A stretch of 64,000 nt of DNA from Bin75 sp965223955 (GCA_965223955.1 OZ245029.1:2480001-2544000); one strand, 5' to 3'; shown: positions 1-8,978, numbered from the stretch's first letter. Made by a program: numbers and translations. Notes: generated by a model from the sequence alone, not told the origin.

Positions 1-1020
1 AACAGCGTCCTGCCGTCCGCCCGATTTCGCCTCGAGATTTCTCAACTGCTCGACGAATTTACCCCTGTTGCCCTGATCGGTCCCTTATTGGCCCGGGAGG
101 TTCAACTCCTGGCCGATACCCCGGACCTCGCGGCCGTGCCCTTTATCACACCCACCGCGACCCTGCCGGACGTCAAACGATTCGGACGGTATTGGTTCAG
201 CACCGCCATGACGCCTTCCCTTCAGATCAACCGTCTGGTGGACTATGCCATGCAGCACTTCGGGTATACCCGCTTTTGTATCCTGGCCCCTCACACGCCC
301 CATGGCAAACACTTGCATCACATTTTTCAACAAGCCGTGGGTCGAAACGGAGGGGAGATGATTGCCGCTGAATGGTATCAACCGGGAACGACCGATGCGT
401 CGATGCAAATCACTCGTATCAAAGAGAAGGATTTGAGCCTCTATGGAGAAATGTTGCCCCTGGTAACCGAGAAGCCGGTCGATCCGGAGAACAGTCCCGT
501 CACGGAGGAACCGGCGCCGGAGGACGGGCAGGAAGACGCACCGTTGGTGTATACTCCAGGCTTCGATGCCCTGTTTCTGCCCGGACATCCGACCGACGTG
601 GCCTTTCTTGCCGCGCAACTCGCCTTTTTCGACGTGAACGTGCCCCTGTTGGGCACGAATACCTGGAACCACCCCAATCTCCTGAAATGGGGGCGTAGCT
701 CAATCGAGGGAGGGCTGTTCGGGGACGCCCTGTTCCTTCAGACCACCGATCCGAAAACCCGGCGTTTTATCACCACCTATCGTGAACGGTTTCAGGCAGA
801 CCCTTCCATTTTTGCGCTACAGGCCTACGATGCCATGCACGTGATCCTTGACGCGATCCGCCGTGGGGCCACCACCGGCCCCGACGTCCGCATGCAACTC
901 TTTGTCCGCCACGACCTTCCCACCCTGGGAGGATTGGAAAAATTCGATGAGGGTGGCATCCTCACCCGCAAAGTGTATATGATCCAAATTCATAACGGTC
1001 GATTCATCCAACTGCATTGA
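1..1020 (+). CDS. Periplasmic-binding-fold protein (LpoA/LppC or Leu/Ile/Val-binding type), 5' end missing
   Basis: The reading frame is open from base 1, so the N-terminus lies outside the window. About 339 codons are visible. Segments such as ALIGPLLAREVQLLAD, VPFITPTAT and FGYTRFCILAP follow the type I periplasmic-binding fold used by branched-chain amino-acid receptors and penicillin-binding-protein activators. An acidic Pro/Glu-rich insertion lies at about 480-540. The C-terminal part (ALQAYDAMHVILDAI) is typical of these receptors. The stop is 6 bp before the M50 protease start, so the two are probably cotranscribed. Whether it binds a ligand or activates a PBP cannot be told from the sequence. 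Confidence 0.7.
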   Translation, partial: NSVLPSARFRLEISQLLDEFTPVALIGPLLAREVQLLADTPDLAAVPFITPTATLPDVKRFGRYWFSTAMTPSLQINRLVDYAMQHFGYTRFCILAPHTPHGKHLHHIFQQAVGRNGGEMIAAEWYQPGTTDASMQITRIKEKDLSLYGEMLPLVTEKPVDPENSPVTEEPAPEDGQEDAPLVYTPGFDALFLPGHPTDVAFLAAQLAFFDVNVPLLGTNTWNHPNLLKWGRSSIEGGLFGDALFLQTTDPKTRRFITTYRERFQADPSIFALQAYDAMHVILDAIRRGATTGPDVRMQLFVRHDLPTLGGLEKFDEGGILTRKVYMIQIHNGRFIQLH

Positions 1021-1026
1021 GGTTCC

Positions 1027-1740
1027 GTGGTCCAATTCTTTTACACCCTGTCCTATGTGATCCTTCCGCTCATGATGGCCGTGGTCCTGCATGAGTATGC
1101 TCACGGCTGGGTCGCAAATTATTACGGAGACGGCACGGCTCGGGAGCACGGCCGGTTGACGCTCAATCCGCTCGTCCACATCGACCGTTTCGGCACCATT
1201 ATCGTTCCCCTGCTCTGTCTGCTGATGCCGGGAGGATTCCTGTTCGGTTGGGCAAAACCCGTTCCCGTGACTCCGGGACGCTTGCGCAATCCCCGGCGCG
1301 ATATGGCCCTTGTGGCGGCGGCCGGTCCGGCGATGAATTTCGTGTTGGCCATTCTGAGCGGGATCCTGTTGAGCGTCCTGTTCACCATCGATCCGACGCT
1401 ACAGGAGAATTGGCCTCCCCAGGCGGGAGTCGCCCCGAGGACCGACCTGTTGGGGATGCTCCTGTTGCCGCTGGTCGCCATGCTTCTGTTTTCGATTATC
1501 ATCAACACCTTGCTCTTTGCGTTTAATCTGCTTCCGATCCCCCCGCTCGATGGAGGCCGGATCCTGATGAGCAGCCTGCCGCTCAAACCGGCCCTCCTTC
1601 TCAGCCGGCTGGAACCCTATGGCATGCTGGTGATCCTCGGCCTGATCTTTTTCGATTCACGGATTCACGTGGTCAGCGGCTTTATCGGGACGATCTTCCA
1701 ATTCATGACCGAACATATTCTCTCGAGGTTGGTGTTGTAA
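1027..1740 (+). CDS. Site-2-protease-like M50 zinc metalloprotease
   Basis: A 237-residue multi-pass membrane protein starting with GTG six bases after the previous stop. The zinc-binding motif HEYAH is at residues 22-26 in the first membrane helix, and the third ligand region LLPIPPLDGGRI (D175) is in a later helix. This short form without a PDZ domain matches the minimal site-2-protease/Rip group. Such proteins cleave membrane-embedded substrates, but no substrate is suggested by the context. The gene is followed by trpS after 21 bp, so a short operon is likely. Confidence 0.85.
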   Translation: MVQFFYTLSYVILPLMMAVVLHEYAHGWVANYYGDGTAREHGRLTLNPLVHIDRFGTIIVPLLCLLMPGGFLFGWAKPVPVTPGRLRNPRRDMALVAAAGPAMNFVLAILSGILLSVLFTIDPTLQENWPPQAGVAPRTDLLGMLLLPLVAMLLFSIIINTLLFAFNLLPIPPLDGGRILMSSLPLKPALLLSRLEPYGMLVILGLIFFDSRIHVVSGFIGTIFQFMTEHILSRLVL

Positions 1741-1761
1741 CCGATTGTGAAGGAGTGATTG

Positions 1762-2742
1762 ATGCGTGTGGTCAGCGGCATGCAGCCCAGCGGACGCCTG
1801 CACCTGGGCAACTATTTGGGGGCTCTCACGAATTGGAAGACCCTGCAGGACGACCATACGTGTTTCTTCTTTGTGGCAGACTGGCACGCGCTGTCCACCA
1901 ATTACGAAGACACCGGCCACGTCACGACCTACGTCCGGGAATTGCTGATCGATTGGCTCGCGTCGGGGATCGATCCCGAACGGTCCACGGTCTTTATTCA
2001 ATCCCACGTGCCGGAACATGCCGTGTTGCATTTACTCCTCTCGATGCTGACCCCGGTCTCGTGGTTGGAACGCAATCCGACGTATAAGGAAAAGCAGGAA
2101 CAACTCGAGGGACGCGACCTCTCCACGCACGGGTTTTTGGGGTACCCCGTTCTGCAAGCCGCCGACATTCTGCTCTACAAAGCCGATGCCGTGCCGGTAG
2201 GCAAAGACCAACTCCCCCACCTGGAACTGACCCGCGAAATCGCGCGACGATTCAACAGTCTCTATATCCCCGTGTTGGTGGAACCGCAGGAACTGCTCAC
2301 GGAATTTCCCAAAGTCGTCGGAACCGATGGTCGCAAAATGAGCAAGAGTTACCGGAATACGATCAACCTGTCAGACACCGAACCCACGGTCCGGCAAACC
2401 CTCAAGACCATGGTCACCGATCCAGCCCGGGTGAGGCGAACCGATCCGGGAAACCCTGATCTCTGCCCGGTGTTTGAATTCCACAAGATCTATTCCGACT
2501 CCGCGGTCATCGACCAGGTCAACGAAGAATGCCGCACGGCAAAAATCGGCTGCATCGACTGCAAGAAATTCGTGGCGGACCGCGTCGTGGCGCAACTCTC
2601 GCCCATTTGGGAAGCTCGGGGTTCGCTCGAAGCCAACCCCGCACAACTCGACGACGTGGCCCGGGCCGGATGCGAACGCGCTTCCAGGGTCTCCCGGCAA
2701 ACACTCGAAGAGGTCAAAGACGCCATGAAGATTTCGTCCTGA
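1762..2742 (+). CDS. trpS: Tryptophanyl-tRNA synthetase
   Basis: Class I aminoacyl-tRNA synthetase that charges tRNA-Trp in the cytoplasm; 326 residues, the usual bacterial length. The HIGH-type signature is seen as PSGRLHLGN (residues 9-17) and the KMSKS loop is intact at 192-196 (DGRKMSKSYRN). I chose the ATG at 1762, because AGGAG at 1751-1755 is correctly spaced to it. An in-frame TTG directly precedes it. The C-terminal helices are complete. The gene is followed by a long repeat-rich spacer with no further gene. Confidence 0.97.
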   Translation: MRVVSGMQPSGRLHLGNYLGALTNWKTLQDDHTCFFFVADWHALSTNYEDTGHVTTYVRELLIDWLASGIDPERSTVFIQSHVPEHAVLHLLLSMLTPVSWLERNPTYKEKQEQLEGRDLSTHGFLGYPVLQAADILLYKADAVPVGKDQLPHLELTREIARRFNSLYIPVLVEPQELLTEFPKVVGTDGRKMSKSYRNTINLSDTEPTVRQTLKTMVTDPARVRRTDPGNPDLCPVFEFHKIYSDSAVIDQVNEECRTAKIGCIDCKKFVADRVVAQLSPIWEARGSLEANPAQLDDVARAGCERASRVSRQTLEEVKDAMKISS

Positions 2743-2823
2743 CGCCTTTTTTTCTAACGCCTCTTTTGAAAACTGTTTCAGCGAGGATGTCAGGTTACGC
2801 TTCGCTAACCTGACCTACAGCGA

Positions 2824-2853
2824 GTAGGTCGGATTAGCGTAGCGTAATCCGAC
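2824..2853. repeat. REP-like palindromic element, copy 1
   Basis: A 30-bp element beginning GTAGGTCGGATTAGCG and ending GTAATCCGAC, in which TCGGATTA pairs with TAATCCGA. Identical copies lie at 3168-3197 and 3284-3313. Similar palindromes are widespread intergenic REP elements in bacterial genomes. A related inverted pair (TCAGGTTA / TAACCTGA) lies just upstream at about 2790-2813. Confidence 0.85.
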
Positions 2854-3067
2854 AGTTAGCTGTTCAGACATTTGGTTGATGTTCTTACCTTTTCTTTCAA
2901 TATTTTAAAGTTTGTGCACTTTTTAAAAATGTTTATATTTTGTAAATATTTTAACGTTCGTGACAAAGTTTAAAATATTTAACATTTTATTATTTTTTTA
3001 ATATTTCAAAATTCATCACCATTGTTCACGTTTTCCCCATTCAAGTTTTTCCTTGTCCATTGCTACG

Positions 3068-3171
3068 TTTCCGAGATTGTCTACAGTCGCTACGGTCGCT
3101 TGAATAGACGATCCCGTAGTTTCCGAGATTGTCTACAGTCGCTACGGTCGCTTGAATAGACGATCCCGTAG
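3068..3171 (+). repeat. 52-bp perfect tandem duplication
   Basis: Positions 3068-3119 and 3120-3171 are identical over 52 bp, beginning TTTCCGAGATTGTCTAC and ending GATCCCGTAG. The second copy runs straight into REP copy 2. No coding potential is visible. It most likely arose by slippage or unequal recombination between repeats. Confidence 0.9.
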
Positions 3172-3197
3172 GTCGGATTAGCGTAGCGTAATCCGAC
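3168..3197. repeat. REP-like palindromic element, copy 2
   Basis: Identical over 30 bp to copy 1 at 2824-2853. It overlaps the last 4 bp of the 52-bp tandem duplication. Confidence 0.85.
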
Positions 3198-3283
3198 GTG
3201 GGCGGCTACGAAGACCAAAAACAACGACCCTGGATTCCCGATTAAAGCTGTCGGGAATGACAGAAAGGGAGATGACAGATCCC

Positions 3284-3313
3284 GTAGGTCGGATTAGCGT
3301 AGCGTAATCCGAC
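3284..3313. repeat. REP-like palindromic element, copy 3
   Basis: Identical over 30 bp to copies 1 and 2. It is flanked on both sides by pieces of the GGGAATGACAGAAAGGG dispersed repeat. Confidence 0.85.
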
Positions 3314-3535
3314 ACTAAAACAGAACCCTGGATTCCTCGCTGACTGGATCCATTCTTTGACTGGATCCCCGATCAGGTCGGGGACAGCCGTCGGGGACAA
3401 GCGTCGGGAATGACAGAAAGGGAAAAACGGGAATGACAGAAGGAGACATCGAGAATTGTCAGCGAATTAGTGAACACATACAGGAATGACAAGTCTGCAT
3501 GGCGAGTCTCATATGTGCCGAACCCTGACCGACCG

Positions 3536-3564
3536 TTGACTTAATCCACTCGCAAAAGTATTAT
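3536..3564 (+). promoter_or_regulatory. Predicted sigma-70 promoter of the gap-pgk-tpiA-secG operon
   Basis: A -35 box TTGACT (3536-3541) and a -10 box TATTAT (3559-3564) are separated by exactly 17 bp. Each box is 5/6 to consensus. The pair lies 55 bp upstream of the gap start, with no gene between. It fits the housekeeping sigma factor encoded at 54.2-56.0 kb. Confidence 0.65.
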
Positions 3565-3618
3565 TTAGGTTTCCCCTCTCCTTGCGAATTTTTCAATCAT
3601 TTCACAAACGGGAACGTT

Positions 3619-4623
3619 ATGGCTATTCGTGTCGGAATCAATGGGTTTGGACGAATCGGGAGAAACTTTTTTCGAGCCTCATTGGGCGACCCTCATATTC
3701 ACGTTGCAGGGATCAACGACCTGACCGACTCCAAAACCCTGAGTCATCTGCTGGCCTTCGACTCGGTCCATGGCCGATTCCAGGGAACGGTCGAGGCCGG
3801 AGACGATCACCTGCTTGTCGATAACCAACGCATCAAAGTCTTCGCTGAACGGGATCCCAAGGAATTGCCATGGAAAGAGCTCGGGGTCGACGTTGTCATA
3901 GAGGCAACGGGTCGCTTCACCGACCGGGAAGGGGCGAGCCAACATTTGTCAGCCGGCTCTCCCCGTGTGGTGATCTCGGCCCCGGGGAAGGATGCCGACC
4001 TCACGGTCGTGTTAGGGGTGAACGAACAATCGTATGATCCCAAGTCTCACCACATCATCTCCAATGCCTCCTGTACGACCAACTGTTTGGCCTCGGTCGC
4101 CAAGGTCCTGCTTGAAAATTTCGGCATTGACCACGGCTATATGACCACCATTCACTCTTATACCAATGACCAGCAACTTCTGGATTTACCCCATAAGGAC
4201 CTGCGGCGTGCCAGAAGCGCGGGACTCTCGATAATCCCGACCTCTACCGGCGCGGCCAAAGCCTTGCACCTGGTGATCCCGGAACTGAAGGGCAAACTCG
4301 ACGGGCTCGCCATTCGCGTCCCCACCCCCAATGTTTCCCTGATCGACCTGGGCGTGGAAACCGAACGGGATTGCGATGCCGCCGAAGTCAATGCCGCCTT
4401 TGCCAAGGCCGCCGAAGGCCCGCTCAACGGCATTATGGGGTATTCCGAAGCGCCCATCGTCTCCATCGATTTAAATGGGAGTTCCTATTCGGCAATTGTC
4501 GATGCCCCGCTCACGACCGTGATGAATCGCCGGTTCGTCAAGGTGTTTGCCTGGTACGACAACGAGTGGGGGTATTCATGCCGGTTGAGAGATTTGGTTA
4601 AATTTTTGGCCTCAAAAAACTGA
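3619..4623 (+). CDS. gap: Glyceraldehyde-3-phosphate dehydrogenase, type I
   Basis: Interconverts glyceraldehyde-3-phosphate and 1,3-bisphosphoglycerate in cytoplasmic glycolysis or gluconeogenesis. The protein has 334 residues, full length for the family. The Rossmann start VGINGFGRIGRN is at 5-16, D34 sits at the usual NAD-selecting position, and the catalytic cysteine C152 lies in SNASCTTNC. The C-terminal WYDNEWGYSCR signature is present. It is the first gene after the promoter at 3536-3564, followed by pgk and tpiA, so three consecutive triose-phase enzymes are coexpressed. Confidence 0.97.
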   Translation: MAIRVGINGFGRIGRNFFRASLGDPHIHVAGINDLTDSKTLSHLLAFDSVHGRFQGTVEAGDDHLLVDNQRIKVFAERDPKELPWKELGVDVVIEATGRFTDREGASQHLSAGSPRVVISAPGKDADLTVVLGVNEQSYDPKSHHIISNASCTTNCLASVAKVLLENFGIDHGYMTTIHSYTNDQQLLDLPHKDLRRARSAGLSIIPTSTGAAKALHLVIPELKGKLDGLAIRVPTPNVSLIDLGVETERDCDAAEVNAAFAKAAEGPLNGIMGYSEAPIVSIDLNGSSYSAIVDAPLTTVMNRRFVKVFAWYDNEWGYSCRLRDLVKFLASKN

Positions 4624-4689
4624 GTTTTCAGGCTTCGTCCTCCTGGCCGGTTGACCGTATCCTGCCGGGTTCGGAGAAAAGGCTGTTTC

Positions 4690-5883
4690 GTGCATATTAC
4701 CAAACAAACCATTGACCAGGTTGACCTGCAAGGGAAGCGGGTCATTATTCGCGTGGACTTCAACGTTCCGCTCGACGATGACCGGAAAATTACGGACGAT
4801 TCCCGGATTCGCGCGGCGATTCCCACCATCAATCACGTGGTCGACGAAGGGGGGAGTGTGATTCTGTGTTCCCACCTGGGGCGCCCCCAAGGAACGGTCT
4901 GCCCGGAACTCAGCCTGGCCCCGGTGGCCAAACGCCTGAAACGCCTTTTGGAGAAGGACGTGACGTTTGCGCCGGACTGCGTGGGCCCGGTCGTCAAAAA
5001 CCTCGCGAGTCAATTGCAACCCGGCGGCGTGCTGCTGCTGGAAAATCTCCGGTTTCATCCCGGAGAGGAATCCAATGACAGGGATTTCGCTTCGGAACTG
5101 GCCTCGTTGGGTGACGTCTTTATCAACGATGCGTTCGGGACCGCTCATCGGTCCCATGCCTCAACGACAGGAATCCCCGCATTCATCAAAACGTCCGCGG
5201 CCGGCTATTTGATGAAACGGGAAGTGGAGTACCTCGAGTGGGCCGTTGAAAATCCCGTCCGTCCCTTTGTGGCCCTGTTGGGAGGAGCAAAGGTGTCGGG
5301 AAAAATCGGCGTCATCAAGAACCTCGAGAAGAAAGTCGATAAAGTCGTTATCGGCGGAGGTATGGCGTTTACGTTCCTGAAAGCCATGAACCTGGAAATC
5401 GGCCGGTCCCTGGTCGAGGACGAGATGCTTGATTTCGCCAAAGGCGTGTACGAACGATCCATCGAGCAAGGCATCAAATTTTATCTTCCGGTGGATTGCG
5501 TGGTTGCGGCCAGCCGGGACCCCGGTGCCGAAACGAAAATCGTTCCCATCCAGGAGATTCCCGAAGGATGGTACGGATTGGATATCGGCCCGGCCTCCGT
5601 CAAACTCTTTTCCGAGGCCGTTGAAAACGCCAAAACCATCCTCTGGAACGGGCCGATGGGCCTGTTTGAACGGGACGCCTTTGCCCGGGGCACCCAAGCC
5701 ATGGCCCATGCCGTCGCCAATGCCTATGCCCTGACGATCGTCGGGGGCGGCTCGACCGCCCTGGCCATCCACCGCGCCGGCGAAACCGACAGCATGTCGT
5801 TTATTTCAACTGGAGGTGGTGCAGCGCTCAGCTTGTTGGAAGGGGGGAACATGCCCGGACTGGCGGCCCTGCCGGCCCGGTAA
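4690..5883 (+). CDS. pgk: Phosphoglycerate kinase
   Basis: Transfers phosphate between 1,3-bisphosphoglycerate and ADP; 397 residues from the chosen start. Conserved features include RVDFNVPLDD near the N-terminus, LCSHLGRP, LLENLRFHPGEE, the hinge/nucleotide region ALLGGAKVSGKIGVI, and the C-terminal GGGSTALAIH and STGGGAALSLLEG. I chose the GTG at 4690 over an upstream in-frame start at 4651, because GGAG at 4674-4677 lies just upstream and homologues begin near this point. The gene lies between gap and tpiA. Confidence 0.95.
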   Translation: MHITKQTIDQVDLQGKRVIIRVDFNVPLDDDRKITDDSRIRAAIPTINHVVDEGGSVILCSHLGRPQGTVCPELSLAPVAKRLKRLLEKDVTFAPDCVGPVVKNLASQLQPGGVLLLENLRFHPGEESNDRDFASELASLGDVFINDAFGTAHRSHASTTGIPAFIKTSAAGYLMKREVEYLEWAVENPVRPFVALLGGAKVSGKIGVIKNLEKKVDKVVIGGGMAFTFLKAMNLEIGRSLVEDEMLDFAKGVYERSIEQGIKFYLPVDCVVAASRDPGAETKIVPIQEIPEGWYGLDIGPASVKLFSEAVENAKTILWNGPMGLFERDAFARGTQAMAHAVANAYALTIVGGGSTALAIHRAGETDSMSFISTGGGAALSLLEGGNMPGLAALPAR

Positions 5884-5932
5884 TGGATCCGTCGCCTCCT
5901 TGTTACCCTGATCTCTCACGGTCACCGCTTTC

Positions 5933-6688
5933 GTGAACCCCAAACTCATCGCAGGCAATTGGAAAATGCACAAAACGACGGCCGAGGCTGTCGAGTTTGT
6001 CCACCGGTTTCGGCAGGCCCTGGCTCCCGACGTCTCCGTGGAGATCCTGCTCATTCCCCCGTTTACCGCTCTTGACGGCATCCGGCAAATGCTCCATCCC
6101 GATGATCCGTTCAGGCTGGGGGCGCAGGATCTGTATTGGGAAGAGGAAGGCGCGTACACGGGTGAGATCTCCGGTCGCATGCTGAAAGACGTGGGGTGCC
6201 AGTCGGTCATCGTCGGGCATTCGGAACGCCGGCGACTCTTGGCGGAAACCGATGCCCACGTCAACAACAAGCTGAAAGCCGCCTTGCAGCATGATCTCGC
6301 TCCCATCCTTTGCGTGGGGGAAACCCTGGAGGAACGACAAACCGGTCATACGCAAGACGTGGTCAAAGAACAAATGCTCCAGGCTTTACGCGACGTGCCT
6401 CCCGAGCAGATGACGAGTCTCGCCATTGCCTATGAACCGGTTTGGGCTATCGGCACCGGCTACGCCGCCACTGTCCGACACATTGAAGAAGTACACGCCT
6501 TTCTTCGCTCGATCCTGAACGTGGAATGGCCGCAAATCGGACACACCACGCGGATCATCTATGGAGGCAGCGTTTCTCCTGAAAATGCCCAAGAACTCTT
6601 TAGGTCGGATGAGATCAATGGGGCCCTCGTAGGAAAAGCTTGTCTTGATCCCGAAGGCTTTGCTAGAATCTGTGGGATGGCCTCCTAA
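5933..6688 (+). CDS. tpiA: Triosephosphate isomerase
   Basis: Interconverts dihydroxyacetone phosphate and glyceraldehyde-3-phosphate; 251 residues, starting with GTG. The substrate-binding N-terminus AGNWKMHK (Lys11), the electrophilic histidine in VGHSERR, the catalytic glutamate in AYEPVWAIGTG and the phosphate-binding IIYGGSVSPEN are all present. It lies 49 bp after pgk and 32 bp before secG, continuing the operon. Confidence 0.96.
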   Translation: MNPKLIAGNWKMHKTTAEAVEFVHRFRQALAPDVSVEILLIPPFTALDGIRQMLHPDDPFRLGAQDLYWEEEGAYTGEISGRMLKDVGCQSVIVGHSERRRLLAETDAHVNNKLKAALQHDLAPILCVGETLEERQTGHTQDVVKEQMLQALRDVPPEQMTSLAIAYEPVWAIGTGYAATVRHIEEVHAFLRSILNVEWPQIGHTTRIIYGGSVSPENAQELFRSDEINGALVGKACLDPEGFARICGMAS

Positions 6689-6720
6689 ACTCGTTGCAAA
6701 AAGGCCGTCGGGAAGCATCC

Positions 6721-7101
6721 ATGTATACTGTCACCGTCATTCTCCATCTCATCGTCTGTTTCTTGATGATTGCCGCGATCCTGCTTCAGGCAGGGAAGGG
6801 TGCTGAAATCGGCGCGGCATTCGGCGGATCCAGCCAAACGGTTTTCGGAAGTCGCGGCCCCGGGACGTTTCTCAGCAAGATCACGGTGGGCGCGGCCATT
6901 ATTTTCATGTTGACCTCGCTCAGCCTGGCGTTGCTTTCCAGACAGGAGAACGTCGCGTCTTCGGTGATTGACGTTCCCGCTACGTCCGGCGAAGCAACTT
7001 CTTCCGTTCCGGAAAGCACGGAAGCCCCTCTTGAATCAGCTTCTCCTGAATCGTCCGGAGCCCCCGCTGAATCGTCCGAGACGCCCTCTTCGGCACATTG
7101 A
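6721..7101 (+). CDS. secG: Preprotein translocase subunit SecG
   Basis: Small accessory subunit of the SecYEG channel in the inner membrane; 126 residues. Two transmembrane helices (about 3-22 and 55-75) flank the conserved cytoplasmic loop GKGAEIGAAFGGSSQTVFG with GSRGPGTFLSK after it. The family core is about 75 residues. Here it is followed by a tail of about 45 residues rich in Ser, Pro, Glu and Ala, an accessory extension of unknown use. I chose the ATG at 6721 rather than an in-frame codon at 6694. secG next to tpiA is a common bacterial arrangement. Confidence 0.93.
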   Translation: MYTVTVILHLIVCFLMIAAILLQAGKGAEIGAAFGGSSQTVFGSRGPGTFLSKITVGAAIIFMLTSLSLALLSRQENVASSVIDVPATSGEATSSVPESTEAPLESASPESSGAPAESSETPSSAH

Positions 7102-7404
7102 TTTTTCCCTGAAAGACGAAAAAAACTTCTACCTCCCCTCCCCCTCCTGATCCTTCGCTACGCTCAGGACAGGCAAAGGATGGGAATCAGTGAGAATTCC
7201 CACGCGGGGTTTGTCGCCTGTCCTTGATAGTTGGAATGAAAATAGCCGGCAATATCCCGAATCTGTCATTCTGAACGAAGTGAAGAATCTCTCGTTCAAC
7301 AACCGAACGACTGGAAAAGCAGATAGTTCCTTCGCTTCGCTCAGGACAAGCGCTTCGCTCAGGATGGGAACCTGGGCCAGGGATTTCCGAAGAAACAATG
7401 AGGC
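7102..7404. repeat. Repeat-rich spacer between secG and ilvE
   Basis: No gene is visible. The spacer contains two copies of the dispersed motif CCTTCGCT(A/T)CGCTCAGGA (near 7150 and 7329) and the phrase TCATTCTGAACGAAGTGAAG. The same family recurs in other spacers near 9830, 23230-23340 and, inverted, 40710-40770. It separates two convergent transcription units, but I see no clean terminator stem with a T-run. Confidence 0.6.
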
Positions 7405-8319
7405 TTATATGGGAGTCAGCCAATAGGCATGGGAAGGGTCTTCGCCCTGCACGATATCAAAGAAGGCTTTCTGCAGAAGGTCTGTGACGGGTCCCCGTTT
7501 TCCGGTTCCGACCTGACGATCATCGATTTCCCGAACCGGCGTCACTTCGGCGGCCGTTCCCGTGAGGAACGCCTCCTCGGCCACGTATAACGCATCCCGG
7601 GTAAACCGTTCCTCCACCACCGGGATCTTTTTCTCCCGGGCCAGATCCAGGATGGAATGACGAGTGATGCCTTCCAGGATGGAGGTCAAAGGGGTGGTTT
7701 TGAGCACGCCCTTCGACACGATGAACACGTTTTCTCCGGTCCCCTCGGCCACATAGCCCTCCGTATCCAGGAGAATGGCCTCGTCGTACCCCCCGTTTTT
7801 CGCTTCACACTTGGCTAAAATGGAATTCACGTAATACCCGGAGACTTTTGCGCGGGGCATGGAGACGTTCACGTGGTGGCGGGTAAACGAGGAAACCTTG
7901 GCCCGGATCCCATGCACCAGGGCGTCCTCTCCCAGATAGGTGCCCCACGGCCAGGCGGCTATCGCCAGCCTGACGGGATTATTCCCGGGATACAGCCCCA
8001 TTTCGCCATACCCCACGTACAGCAATGGACGGATATAACAGGATTCCAGCTTGTTGATCCGAACCGTCTCCACAATGGCTTCGGACACGTCCTTGCGACT
8101 GTAGGGGACGTTCATCATCACAATATGCGCCGACTCGAACAGCCGGTCCACGTGCTCCTGCAAGCGAAAAATCATCGACCCGCCTTTGCCCCGGTAGCAA
8201 CGAATGCCTTCGAAGGCTCCCAAGCCGTAATGCAAGGTATGCGTCAACACATGGACGGAGGCTTCATCCCAATTCACAAAGCTTCCATCCATCCAGATTT
8301 TTTCACTCGGCGTCACCAT
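7405..8319 (-). CDS. ilvE: Branched-chain amino acid aminotransferase
   Basis: PLP-dependent fold-type IV transaminase for the last step of Leu/Ile/Val synthesis; 304 residues. Family landmarks include IWMDGSFVNWDEA, THTLHYGLGAFEGIRCY, the region around the PLP lysine (MPRAKVSGYYVNSILAK), YDEAILLDTEGYVAEGTGENVF and FLTGTAAEVTPV. I chose the ATG at 8319, because GGGGAG on the minus strand is well spaced to it. A frame open to 8385 is probably untranslated. It is a single-gene unit running convergent to secG. Confidence 0.94.
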   Translation of the reverse strand: MVTPSEKIWMDGSFVNWDEASVHVLTHTLHYGLGAFEGIRCYRGKGGSMIFRLQEHVDRLFESAHIVMMNVPYSRKDVSEAIVETVRINKLESCYIRPLLYVGYGEMGLYPGNNPVRLAIAAWPWGTYLGEDALVHGIRAKVSSFTRHHVNVSMPRAKVSGYYVNSILAKCEAKNGGYDEAILLDTEGYVAEGTGENVFIVSKGVLKTTPLTSILEGITRHSILDLAREKKIPVVEERFTRDALYVAEEAFLTGTAAEVTPVREIDDRQVGTGKRGPVTDLLQKAFFDIVQGEDPSHAYWLTPI

Positions 8320-8475
8320 GACTCCCCTTTCTGCGCTCGGCGTTGGACTAAAGAAACGGTTCTCGGAAGTGTCATCTACCCCCAAACGGCGCTCTGCCTA
8401 TGCGTGTCCGCACGATCATACCCACCGCCCACTTGTGTCGGAACCTGCACTCCCTTGTGCAGGTTGACGGACTTG

Positions 8476-8775
8476 TCACGTGTCACTTCTTTCAACCCAG
8501 CAGTCAGGCTTTCTGTGTAAATGCGCAACCGCCATGACATAAATATGATCTCGCTCAATAGAGTACAAAAGCTTGTAAGGAAATCTGTGTAACAGGCATT
8601 TCCTGACTTCACCTCGCTCGACCGACCACGCTTTTGGGTATTCGGAAATTCTGACCACGGCCTTCTTGACCTCTGTGAGAAATCGTTTGCCAAGACCCTC
8701 GAATTCCATTTCGTAGAAGTTCGTCGCATCATCGAGTTCTCTTTTTGCCAAGTCGGAGAACACGACTCTCATCAT
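8476..8775 (-). CDS. RelE/ParE-family toxin
   Basis: A 99-residue protein with the RelE/ParE pattern: LAKRELDDATNFYE at the N-terminus, ISEYPKAW in the middle, then RKCLLHRFPYKLLYSIERDHIYVMAVAHLHRKP at the C-terminus. Family members either cleave ribosome-bound mRNA or inhibit gyrase; the sequence does not say which. It begins with ATGATG overlapping the stop of the upstream antitoxin, so translation is coupled. The residues GWVERSDT-like at the end resemble tails often seen in chromosomal ParE copies. Confidence 0.85.
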   Translation of the reverse strand: MMRVVFSDLAKRELDDATNFYEMEFEGLGKRFLTEVKKAVVRISEYPKAWSVERGEVRKCLLHRFPYKLLYSIERDHIYVMAVAHLHRKPDCWVERSDT

Positions 8776-8978
8776 TTTTCCTTAAATATTTCCTGTATCG
8801 GTATCCCTTCCAGCTTGCCCTCGCGATACGCGCGCAGCCGCCTTTCCGCTTCGTCGGCCCATATTGTGTCAAGCGACACATCCGGTTCGTCAAGACTTCT
8901 CAAAATACCTTCGACAACCGAGAACCTATCATTCGGTTTGAGAGCCAAGGCTTGTTCGAGCACTTCTTTGCTATCCAT
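8772..8978 (-). CDS. Antitoxin of the RelE/ParE pair (putative addiction-module component)
   Basis: A 68-residue acidic protein starting at MDSKEVLEQALAL. The internal WADEAERRLRAYREGKLEGIP and the ending IPIQEIFKEK match the small addiction-module component family usually found directly upstream of ParE-type toxins. I chose the ATG at 8978, because GGAGGTGAATT precedes it at ideal distance; a longer frame to 9074 has no such site. Its stop overlaps the toxin start by 4 bp. Confidence 0.85.
   Translation of the reverse strand: MDSKEVLEQALALKPNDRFSVVEGILRSLDEPDVSLDTIWADEAERRLRAYREGKLEGIPIQEIFKEK

Larger units (their letters stand above)
2743..3535. other. Gene-free spacer between trpS and gap, rich in repeats
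   Basis: I see no credible coding frame here. The first part holds a palindromic pair near 2790-2853. The middle (about 2870-3060) is extremely A+T-rich with runs such as ATATTTTAA and TAAAATATTT. The last third holds REP copies, a 52-bp tandem duplication, and segments of a dispersed repeat containing the phrase GGGAATGACAGAAAGGG. A related segment of that repeat, including a tail close to GAATTGTCAACGA, recurs near 23.34-23.46 kb. Confidence 0.7.
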
